Assembly (NCBI GenBank): GCA_033816765.1 | Contig: CM066294.1 | Location: 868,001-932,000 of the forward strand | DNA: 64,000 nucleotides | Origin: Nothopassalora personata | Taxonomy: Eukaryota > Ascomycota > Dothideomycetes > Mycosphaerellales > Mycosphaerellaceae | Direction of reading: 5' to 3' | Part shown: positions 56,301-64,000 of the stretch, piece after piece | Position numbering within the stretch: the stretch's first letter is position 1 | Layout: the number at the start of each line of letters is the position of its first letter | Notes under the pieces: generated by a model | Told to the model about the DNA's origin: nothing | Database searches by the model: none | What the model saw: only the letters and a program-made list of their open reading frames with translations | Position numbers and translations under genes: made by a program

Positions 56301-56953
56301 AGCGTGGGCTCAACGGTGTGATCATCCGACCGGGCTACGTTATGGGAGATCCCGAAAACGGACTCAGCAACACTGACGACTTCTTGGTACGGATGCTGAA
56401 GGGCTGCGTACAAGTTGGTGCGAGACCTAATGTGAACAACACGATCAACATGGTACCCGTTACTCGGGTAGCGCGCACCGTCAATGCGGTCTCATTCTAT
56501 GGCGAGAGCAGTGACGTCCACCATGTTGATGCTCGGCCTCGACTCACCTTTAACGAGTATCTCGCGGTGCTAGAGAAGTACGGCTACACTGTTCCAAGCG
56601 AAGCATATGCCAGCTGGAAGCACAAAGTCGAGAAATTCGTGGAGGAAGGAAAAGAAGAACTAGCTCTGCTCGGTCTCTATCACATGGTCACAGGCGACCT
56701 TCCCGGTGCTACAAAGGCCCCGAATCTGGATGACAGCAACTCGCAGCGTGCTCTCAAGGCTGACAAGCAAGAGTTGAAGAGGGCGGCCCCGCCGACTGTG
56801 ACTGAAGAAGCCATTGGTGCATATCTGAAGTTCCTGATAGATAGGGGTTTCATGCCACCGCCGTCAGAGTCCAAAACTCCTATGCCTTCGATAAGGCTTA
56901 GCCAGGCGCAAGTCGACGCCCTCAATAGTGTTGGCGGACGAGGAGGAAAGTAA
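53387..56953 (+). CDS. LYS2: L-2-aminoadipate reductase (Lys2-type), short form
   Basis: 1188 aa, single exon. Lys2 activates alpha-aminoadipate with ATP, loads it on a carrier domain and reduces it with NADPH to the semialdehyde in fungal lysine synthesis. The adenylation domain has LSFTSGSEGRPKGV (about 206-219), NMYGTTETQRA (about 346), YRSGDLGRY (about 471) and PNGKVDK (about 624). The carrier motif LGGDS has its phosphopantetheine serine near 693. The reductase domain has GATGFLG (about 789) and YGQSK, with Tyr956 and Lys960 as the expected catalytic pair. It begins at DPTADLHW, matching about residue 225 of the yeast protein, so the usual N-terminal segment is missing. The ATG has a good context (CCACAATGG). 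It is either the housekeeping enzyme or a divergent paralog. Confidence 0.88.
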   Translation: MGSPSHHVRPDPTADLHWSDYRGAIHEIFAANAAKHPDRSCVVETASSTSPKREFSYKTINEASNIVAHHLVSNGVQRGEVVMVYAHRGVDLVVAVMAVLKAGATFSVIDPAYPPDRQIIYLEVAQPRALINIDKAIRDSGPLHQTVRTFISEKLQLRTEVPALKLQDDGSVVGGSLEGGSDALQEQLPDKDRLPGVLVGPDSTPTLSFTSGSEGRPKGVKGRHFSLAYYFPWMSQRFNLTEKERFSMLSGIAHDPIQRDIFTPLFLGASLIVPPAEDITFDRLAKWASDNGITVTHLTPAMGQILLGSTEPKVETLHGAFFVGDVLLKRDCRRLQQLAPNCRIKNMYGTTETQRAVSFYEIPSLNEDPNCLDNMGDVIPAGTGMLDVQLLVVDRDKKERQCEVGEIGEIYVRAGGLAEEYLGDPKKNAEKFVWNWFVDNQRWVEEDKKRVEAAGKAEPWREQYLGPRDRMYRSGDLGRYMPDGNVECVGRADDQVKIRGFRIELGEIDTHLSQHPLIRENVTLVKRDHSEEQILVSYYVPDMQKWREWYQQQEDNAQQSSANGLLPPSGPQRRRTSAKETHSLADRMRIFDLLTHDARELLKKKVPTYAVPTLFIPMLRLPLTPNGKVDKRALPFPEAADLLGSVPTAGDISSRTETEKSLAEIWASHLKARNHTSETLPRDTSFYDLGGDSIMAVQIVPKINRKWQGANVPISVMAGGQPTLKSVARFIDRSLDPVGLRLDVVEEQDEQQAVHYANDLPVQIAQLPTSIFSSPVRSPETGINIFLTGATGFLGAYILHDAFNRNPPNHVYAHVRASSAQDGMKRIRQTCTAYGLWQDWWETEGVLEVVVGNLEKPKLGMSNADYSKVVDDADLVIHNGARVHWLMPYENLKAANVTSTLEAIKLCVSGKHKRLSFISSTSALDTEHFIKQSDAGQPVLESDDLEGSRQGLGTGYGQSKWVSEALIREACKRGLNGVIIRPGYVMGDPENGLSNTDDFLVRMLKGCVQVGARPNVNNTINMVPVTRVARTVNAVSFYGESSDVHHVDARPRLTFNEYLAVLEKYGYTVPSEAYASWKHKVEKFVEEGKEELALLGLYHMVTGDLPGATKAPNLDDSNSQRALKADKQELKRAAPPTVTEEAIGAYLKFLIDRGFMPPPSESKTPMPSIRLSQAQVDALNSVGGRGGK

Positions 56954-57344
56954 TGGAGATCGCTTATGCGGCTATATCTATACATAGCATCTTCAGCCTA
57001 TACTATACTACATGAGTAGTGTGGGCTGGAACCCTCCCTATCTCATACCCATATTGTCGTGTAGGTAGGTTCGGCCGGTCGTAGTGCTGCCCACTGCTGA
57101 CTTGTAGTGAGGTGTGCCCTACTTAGGCGGGTAACGTAGTGTCGTATAGGATCGGGTGCGGTACAGTAGGCACGAGTAAAATTAGCGTGAAGTACGTAAG
57201 GACAAAGTACTGGTATGTGTGTTGTCTCTATCTTCGCATCGTGGCAACAGGCATATAGCTCGTTCTCACCCCAGTGCCCATTGTAAGACGTCCCACTACT
57301 AGCTAGATACAAACGACTAGAGCTCCCAGCTAGAACCAACCGGC
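56954..57344. other. 3' flank of the Lys2-type gene, no gene seen
   Basis: Ordinary composition with short repeats of CTATAC just after the stop. No coding signal. Confidence 0.4.
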
Positions 57345-57612
57345 TATTGATTGATTGATTGTTCCATCAACGTGCTGTATAAGTCCTAGACTACGTAACA
57401 CGGGTCGTTGCCTACGACCAAAATTCACAATTGTAAAGAGGAAAGCCCCGCGTACCCGGACATAAAAACTCTTCGAAGGGATATAAATTCGCGGGAGAGA
57501 GAGTCGACGAAGATTATTGCGGTAGTACGCCGCGCCCGGTATTCTTGTATTTGTGTCGATTTGCAGGTTATCGCCTTGCCCCGGGTAAGATAAGTGTTGC
57601 GTCGTGTCCTGA
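57345..57612 (-). mobile_element. Truncated R1-family retroposon, R2
   Basis: Reads on the minus strand toward an AATC-repeat tail (57346-57360 as ATTGATTG repeats). The shared blocks are the tail, AACGTGCT, AACACGGGTC, AAAGCCCCG, CCCGGACATAAAAACTC and CGCCTTGCCCCGGG, all present in R1 in the same order. Similarity stops near 57612, so only the 3' third of R1 is present, as expected of 5'-truncated retroposition. It keeps CA and TG dinucleotides. No clear target duplication was found. Confidence 0.7.
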
Positions 57613-57799
57613 AGAAAAACTAGGTGGTGCTGGTCGGCGTGGAGGCCGCCCAGGTGAGGCCACGAAGTACAGATTGTCACGATTCAGTGCAATCAGGCTT
57701 TCAATCAGGCTCAAAGCTTGAGATCCATTCACTGCCAAGCAGTCACGTGACAAGATTAGTCATTCACTTACATCTGTTCTTTTCAAGCACATATAGTCT

Positions 57800-58369
57800 T
57801 AGATAGATACATGCAACACATGCAATATATAGTCTACTTTAAACTAGTCCTTAACTAACCCATATATAAGCCTTAGTAAGTGAATAATTTAACTAAACAA
57901 TTAGCTTACTTATTAATGCCTATAACGCGATAGTTATAAGCCTAATAAGTGGTTACTAATTTACTACGCGTACTCGATTAGACTCTTATAGACTTTATAT
58001 CGTTATAAACTAAACTAATAGGATATTATATTATCCTATTACTATCCTAGTAGACCTACGTAGAAACTTCTACTAGAGGGCCTATTTAATCTAAATATAG
58101 CTACTACCGACATACCCGGTACATCTAGAGGACGGCTAGTAGGTACTATAGGGCTAGGTAATAATTATAGTAACCCCTACTAGTATAGGTTATTTATCTA
58201 AACTAATAGATATAGGGGTAATAGTATCTTAATAGAGTCTATACTTAATAGAGTTTATATACTTACTATATATATAACTATATACACGCTTATTATTATA
58301 GCTAGAGGTTCCCTATTTATAACCTTCGAGAAGGGCTAGATATAGGCTCTTTATAAGTACGCCTACTAG
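57800..58369 (+). mobile_element. Copia remnant related to E1
   Basis: RIP-mutated sequence matching the end of the E1 LTR, its primer-binding site (GTTATAAGCC near 57933) and leader up to the start of gag (ACCGACATACCCGGTAC near 58107-58123 against the E1 leader near 4562-4580). The rest of the element is missing. Confidence 0.6.
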
Positions 58370-58675
58370 TTAATTAATTAATTGATTATTCTATTAACGT
58401 GCTTTAGAAGTCTAAGACTATATAATATAGGTTATTACTAATAACTACATTTAAATGTAAAGAGAAAAGCCTCGCGTACCCGGACGTTAAAACTCTTCGA
58501 AAGTAGAAATTCGCGTAAGAAAGGTCGAATATATTACGATAGTAGTACGCTACGTCCCGGAAATCTTATTTCGCATTATCTCGTTACCCGAGATAGAATA
58601 ACAAATTTACGCCCCTATTTCTTATCGTTTACCGCGCCGGATAATCTCTTACGTACTCCGAGTTTAAATTAAGAG
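58370..58675 (-). mobile_element. RIP-mutated R1-family retroposon, R3
   Basis: Same block order as R2 (tail of ATTA/ATTG repeats, AACGTGCT, AAAGCCTCG, CCCGGACGTTAAAACTC, TCTCGTTACCCGAG), but with most CA turned to TA. It shows that this family is also a RIP target and that R1 and R2 are younger or were spared. Confidence 0.6.
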
Positions 58676-58755
58676 AGAGAGAGAGGTAGTACCTTAAATA
58701 GCCCGTACCTCTATTAAGTCTTTAACTATCTCGTACGTATAGGGTACGAGGTTTT

Positions 58756-58953
58756 TATAAGGGTAGCCTATAGCTAACCCTTATATATAATACGGCTATG
58801 CCCGGCTTAGTATACCGTACGTAATGCGTATACGTATACTAGGAGACGTATATAGCGTCTATAGAAGAAAGTAAGCTTTAGTTTATCTACGATTAGAAGA
58901 TCGTAGGCGTACTATATATTGCGATATCCCCTTATAGCCTTACGGTCCTTTCA
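58756..58953 (+). repeat. 5' LTR of the 58756 Gypsy
   Basis: 198 bp, same family as 13836-14033, with more TA substitutions. Confidence 0.88.
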
Positions 58954-60228
58954 GTTCTAAAGCTTCCTCTCGTTATAATCTATATACGCTATAGAGCCCG
59001 ATCGCGACGCGTACGATGGCGAGTCGCCTACGCCCTCCCTAAGCCCTAGAGTATAGTAGTAGGCGCGTCGTATAGCCTTAGTTACGAGAAGAGAGGCCTT
59101 ACGGGCTAAGATTAAAGAGTAAGAGATATAGCGGGAGATCGAGCGGCTAGAGATCTTACGCGCTATAAGCGTACCGCCTCTAGAGCGTATAGGAGGGAGG
59201 AGAGAAGACTACCTCCCTACTATAACCCCTACCTCTATCTCTATAACTACTAACAGTAATCTTATAGTACGAGGCGCGGCCGTAGCGTATACGACGCGAC
59301 CGCGTCTAAAAGAGCCGACGCCTTTTAGAGGGGATTCGATAAGGAAGGTAAGGGTATTCCTTCGGGAGCTCTTACTTATCTTCGCCCTCTTAGGTACTAT
59401 ATACGCGATAGACGAATTAAAGGTCCTATATAGGGTTATATACCTTAGCGGAGAGGTAAGCGAGCGATAGTATACTAACTATAGCGCCGTTAACCTTATA
59501 GGGTATATATACTAGGATTTTAAGGACTTCTATTAAGACGTATACGGTAATCCTATAAATCGCGTACTTAACGTTATGTTAGAGTACGAGGCTATAAAAT
59601 AGAAGGATAACTAGATAGCGCGATAGTTCGCGACTAAGCTAGATATTATAGAGGACTAGTTAGGTAACTACTTGGAAGCGTAATATATACGGTACCTACT
59701 AGTAAAGCTTACGCCTCGCTTACGGTCCGCTATCGTTAGCTACTATAATATCCCTACGACTAGAGAAGACCTAGTAGTCCTAGCCTCGTATATCGAAAGT
59801 ACCGAGCGCCGAGGTAGTAGCGGAGGGTACGACCGCGGGTAGTATATACGTCGTAAGCGCGAAGCTAAGGACGTATATAAGCTGGCCAATTACCTAAAGT
59901 AATAGAAGTAGAGTTAAGTACCGGGCGCCTCGGTACGAGTTAGTAGCGAGACGCCGGTAGCTTATCTTTAACTAGCTAGAAGTCGAAGGTAGAGTACTAC
60001 GGCTATAGTAAGAAGGGTTACTATAAGATAGACTACCGAAGTAGATACCGATAGAAGGACCGTAATACGTAAGCGGTTCGTAGGTTAGAAACTACCGAGG
60101 CTTTAACTAAGAAGGGCGAATAGGGAAAAGGTAGAGGACTAGGTAAGAGTCGCTCCTAAGTCCGAGTTTCTATATAGACCCCTTAAGGTAAGTCGATACG
60201 AGTCTAGCGTATTACTTACGAGGCGCCG
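58756..60228 (+). mobile_element. Gypsy fragment of the E2a/G1 family (5' LTR and gag)
   Basis: A 198-bp LTR (58756-58953) and gag nearly parallel to E2a (13836-15310), including the stretch equal to the open gag frame of E2a, here broken by changed start and TAG codons. It is interrupted at 60228 by E4. Confidence 0.85.
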
Positions 60229-60678
60229 TGTTAGGTTTAGTATAACCTCATAATATTACAAGTTAAGAAGATAAGCTTAATTGGGTTTATTCTCGGGCCG
60301 ATAGGAAGTCGAGGGAAAGTAATAAAGTAGTAGCTATCTTATCTTATAAAGACTAAGTAGTAGTAAGGTAGAGGTTAGGTTATAGTATATTCTAAACAGT
60401 AATATTAAACAGTAAGTTAAACGCCTCGAAACCATAAGGGATTCTTAGCGTTCCTAAATATAAAGGAGATAGAGCGTTTTGCTCTCTATGTTCCCTATGC
60501 TCTCTATACTCTCTCGAGATTATAGAGATTAGAGAGATTAAGGAGATTACTTTAGTTACTCTCTTAGTTCCTTAGTTTTATTCCTACGGGCAAGAGAGCA
60601 TCTCTCGGTCGGAAGTATCCGTTAGCTATACGGGTCTAATTAGTTAGCTTCCTTTAGCCTTAGATTAGAACCGTAATA
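60229..60678 (-). repeat. 3' LTR of E4
   Basis: Starts TGTTAGG and ends CCGTAATA (from CCGTAACA). Inside it, GGGATTCTTAGCGTTCC and neighbouring blocks match the E2 LTR in inverted orientation. A region of CTCTCTA-type repeats near 60480-60560 is absent from the E2 LTR and explains the extra length. Confidence 0.75.
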
Positions 60679-60753
60679 CTATTCCCCTTTTAGTCTAGCT
60701 CTATCCTAGAGCTTTATAAGTCGTGTCGTATTTCCTCCTCGTGTCTTATAACG

Positions 60754-61380
60754 ATGTCTTCTTCCTCCTAGTTTAAATCTACCGCTCGCCGTAAGAAGAA
60801 AGCCTAGCAAATTTTCCGTAACGGCGATATCGTAATACGTCCGTGTAATTCTTATTAAAAGGAGGGCCGCGTGTATAAGGTGTATATCTCGTCTAGTTAG
60901 TGTTCCGAGTGTTAGTAGCGAAATCTAAAGAGTTGTAATACGAGGGTAACCGAGGGCGAATAGAAGCGCTTATCGCTTTAGCGGAAGAAATTGTTACGGA
61001 AATTAGATACCGCGAAGAGGATTCTTAGTAAAAGGTAGGATACCTTAATAGAGGCGTATACGAAAGAAATGAGCCTTCGTAAGCAGTTAGATACGGTTAA
61101 CTAGAAGGTTACGGAGGGTCGTTCGTTAGAGGATTAGTTATTATTAGACGAGGATCTAGAGGTATAGGAGTGCGCTATCGTAGACGCGGATCCTAGTACT
61201 CCTAATCTGTCCTTATCTCCTTAGACCTAGAGTACTGTTAAAGGTCTTCCGGGCGACTTCTAGCTCTCTCCTTCTAGCGAGACGGTACCGTCGGTAGCTT
61301 AGCCGTCTTCTTCGTAAGGGTATGTTTCCTTTTCTAATATTCCTAGATCTTTTATTAACAGTTTCGTAGGTTTTCCTTTA
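60754..61380 (+). pseudogene. Opposite-strand coiled-coil gene in E4
   Basis: ATG 60754 (MSSSS, then FKSTARRKKKA) opens a frame broken by TAG codons that fit Gln. A Cys cluster (RPCNSY, then CSEC, then LKSCNTRVTEG) precedes Lys/Leu/Glu-rich helices (KKLLRKLDTAKRILSKR, then TLIEAYTKEMSLRKQLDTV) and a Ser/Pro-rich end. It occupies the same position and orientation relative to pol as 26093-26575 in E2 and shares the MSSSS start, Cys cluster and coiled coil. The cluster could bind zinc. Function unknown. Confidence 0.6.
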
Positions 61381-64000
61381 GTTCCTAGGTATTTTCTAAT
61401 TTATCGTATCTTTTCTATTTAATAAGGTATCTCTAACCTCTCTTATCTAGGATTTTTTTGACTTTAAATTCATTTTCTACTTCCGGCTCGAAGTAGAAGC
61501 TTTCTTAGTAAGGTGTTTTAGCGTCCGCTAGTTCTAACTTAGAGATATAGAAGACTAGGTAGATCTTAGCGTCGGGTAGTAGCCGTAGGCGGTAGTTAAC
61601 TAGTCCTATAACTCTATCGATAGAAAATGGTCCGACCTTAACGTAATCTAGTTTCTTAGTCATTATTCTTATTCTTAAGTTTTTTATAAGGAGATAGACC
61701 TTATCTCCCTTTTTTAGTAGAGATACTATTTTTCTCGTACCGTGCCGTTATTAAGACAGTTTCTATTATACATCTTCGATCGCCTTACGTGTTTCTTTAT
61801 GCACTTCCTTACGAGTATCCGTCGTTACGATTGCTCTCTTAGCCTATAGGTAGGATCTAGGTGTTCTAAATAAGTTAGGATCCTTACTAAAGTTCGCATA
61901 GAATAGCATCGTTAAAGTTATCTCCGATTTGTAGTTATTTAGTGCAATTTGCGCTATTGGCAGTAGTGAAACCTAGTTGTCTTATATATAGTAAATGTAA
62001 TGTCGTAGGTATTATTCTAGCGTTTAATTTATCCTCTCGGTCTATCTGTCTATCTCTAGATAATATGCTATTAATAGCTTATGTTTAATTCCGATCGTTC
62101 CTATAAGCGTTTTCTAGTAGTTTAATGTAAATAACTTGTCTCTATCCGTTATAAATGCGTAAGGGAATCCGTAGTATCGGATAAGTCTATCTAGTATAAG
62201 GTATCCGAGCTACTCTACGTTATATGTCTCTAATGTAGGAATAAAGTATACGTATTTCGTAAGTCTATTAACTATAACTAGTATTATGTTGTACAGTTAT
62301 TTCGTAACTTAATCTTTTAACGGTAGGAGTTTCGTAATAAAGTCTATCGTAACTTCGTCCTATGGTTTCGTCGGTAGTGTCCTAAACTGTAGGTAACCGT
62401 ATTTTGCGTGTCTTATAGCCTTGTTTCGTTAGTAGTGTACGCACTGTTTAATATAGCGTAGCACCTTAAGTCTTATCTACGGGAATAACAAACTACGTTA
62501 TATTAGGTCTATTGTTTTTAAAGTTCTAGGGTGTCTATAAGTTAATCCGTCGTAGTGTTATCGTATACATTCTTCTTCTCGATCCTTTAGTACTTAGTAT
62601 TTTCCTTACGATATAGGGAACTGTTCGTCCTTATTACCTAATATCCGTACGATGTTATTAAATTCTCGTGTATTAGTACTAAGGCTTCCGTCGGGGTTCG
62701 TCTTTAGTATCTTATATTACACTAGTTCTTTTCCTTCTATGTAGTCGCTTCTTCGGCTTAGCGCGTCTACGCAGCTATTCTGTCTTCCTAGAGTATATTT
62801 AATTTTAAACTTATACTATCCTAGTAGCTCCGACTAGCGGGCTTACCTTCGGGTAAGTTCTTTCGTCGTTGTAAAGTACGTAAGATTCTTATAGTTAGAA
62901 AGAATCGTTAACTTTGGTAGGCCCTCGATATATATTCTCTAATGTTATATAGTAGTAATAATAGCTAGAAGCTCTTTATTATAGATGTCGCAGTTCTATT
63001 CCGCTATAGTTATTTTCCGGGAGTAATAGGCTACTAGGTGTCTCTACCTATCGTATGTCTATATTAGGCACGCACCTATTACTCTATTAGACGTATCGGT
63101 CTCGATATAGACTTCCTTACTACTATCGAATAGTTAAAGCGTAGGGGCTAAAGCGCATTATTCCTTAAGTTTCTTAAATGCTTTAATCTGTTCCTTTCCC
63201 TATTTCTAAGTAACGTCCTTTCTCGTAAGTATCGTTATTAGTACTACTGTCTTTAAATAGTCCTTAATGAATTTCCGGTTGTAGTTTACTAGTCTAAGGA
63301 ATAATTGTACGTCCTTAACTATTTTCGGTTCTAGCTATTCTCTAATTAACTATGTCTTCGTAGGGTCGATTATTATCCCTATCATACTAATAATAAAGCC
63401 TAAGAATTTAACTTCTTTCTTATAAAATTCGCATTTCTCGGGTGCCGTCTTAAATCCCAATTGCGTAAGTCGTTCGAAGACGTCCTAGACTTATTTTACG
63501 TGTTCCTATAGGAATCCTTTCGTATAGACTAGTATATCGTCTATATAAGCGATAACGTATATATCGAGTAGGTTTCTAAGTGTCTCGTTAACAAGGTCCT
63601 AATAGGATACGGGTACGTTAGTTAATCCTATTAGTATAACTAAGAATTCGTAAAGTCCGTATCTTATTCTAAAAGCGGTTTTCTATTCTTCTCCTTCCGC
63701 TATCCGTATAGCGTAGAAGGCCTCTCGTAGGTTAATCTTCGTATACTAGTCTAATCTAGTTAATCTATCTTATACTTCTTCGATGTTAGGTAGCGGGTAT
63801 CGGTTCTTAATCGTAATCTCGTTTAACTTCCTATAGTCTTATACGAGTCGTAACTTCCCGTTTGCTTTTAGAACGAACATATATAGAGTTCCTACACTTA
63901 AGGTAGATCTTCTTATCTATCCTTTAGCTAGCTTCTCCTTTAGCTATTCTCGTAGGGTTAGTAGCTCTTTCTTAGACATTTAATATAGGGGTCCCTATAG

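Larger units (their letters stand above)
60229..64000 (-). mobile_element. Gypsy E4, E2 family, 3' part
   Basis: Minus-strand element running off the right edge. Its 3' LTR is 60229-60678, about 450 bp, sharing blocks with the 360-bp LTR of E2. Next come a polypurine run, an opposite-strand gene (60754-61380) and pol read leftward: chromodomain about 61390-61440, integrase about 61700-62400, RNase H about 62800-63150, reverse transcriptase 63230-64000 (YIDD kept near 63540). It inserted in the gag of the 58756 Gypsy. TAG and TAA stops are abundant. Confidence 0.85.

Overview
The window is nuclear DNA of a filamentous ascomycete, most likely a Dothideomycete (inference from gene style, short introns with CTNAC-type branch points and RIP-type mutation). 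A gene island of about 16 kb (41.3-57.8 kb) lies between two blocks of heavily mutated retrotransposons. In those blocks CpA and TpG are nearly absent and TpA is in excess, so CAG and TGG codons have become TAG and every pol gene is broken. CpG is kept. This is the footprint of repeat-induced point mutation (RIP).

Left block, 1-41.3 kb: a Russian-doll nest whose borders are fixed by matching LTRs and 5-bp target duplications. A minus-strand Copia (37368-41280) was hit by a minus-strand Gypsy (G1, 5' LTR 37170-37367). G1 was then interrupted by three elements: Gypsy A (window start to 11644), Gypsy E2 (12437-27008, TSD GTAGT) and Gypsy E3 (28659-35438, TSD CTCTC). A contains Copia E1 (4169-11320, TSD ACACC). 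E2 contains Gypsy E2a (13836-21495, TSD CCTAG), and E2a contains a SINE-like retroposon R1 (19914-20678, 13-bp TSD). All the Gypsy elements whose 3' regions are visible carry an opposite-strand gene between pol and the 3' LTR. In one family that gene has two introns at conserved positions.

Gene island: a broken glutathione transferase, a decayed unknown gene, AAR2 (U5 snRNP assembly), a 2.44-kb TA-flanked DNA transposon (T1) just upstream of AAR2, a small secreted six-cysteine protein, a broken zinc-type dehydrogenase, an RBR E3 ubiquitin ligase, and a Lys2-type alpha-aminoadipate reductase that lacks the usual N-terminal segment. The RBR and Lys2 genes are divergent and share a 353-bp promoter region.

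The best candidate for an undescribed system is T1 (46088-48530). It has 27-bp inverted ends and two convergent genes: a transposase-like protein with only the DNA-binding half, and a 540-aa acidic, Cys/His-containing protein of no family I recognise. Both genes begin 8-10 bp after the same 22-bp sequence, which sits inside long degenerate inverted repeats.

Right block, 57.8-64 kb: a Copia remnant, R1-family copies, a Gypsy (58756-60228) of the E2a/G1 family, and a minus-strand E2-family Gypsy (E4, from 60229) that runs off the window.
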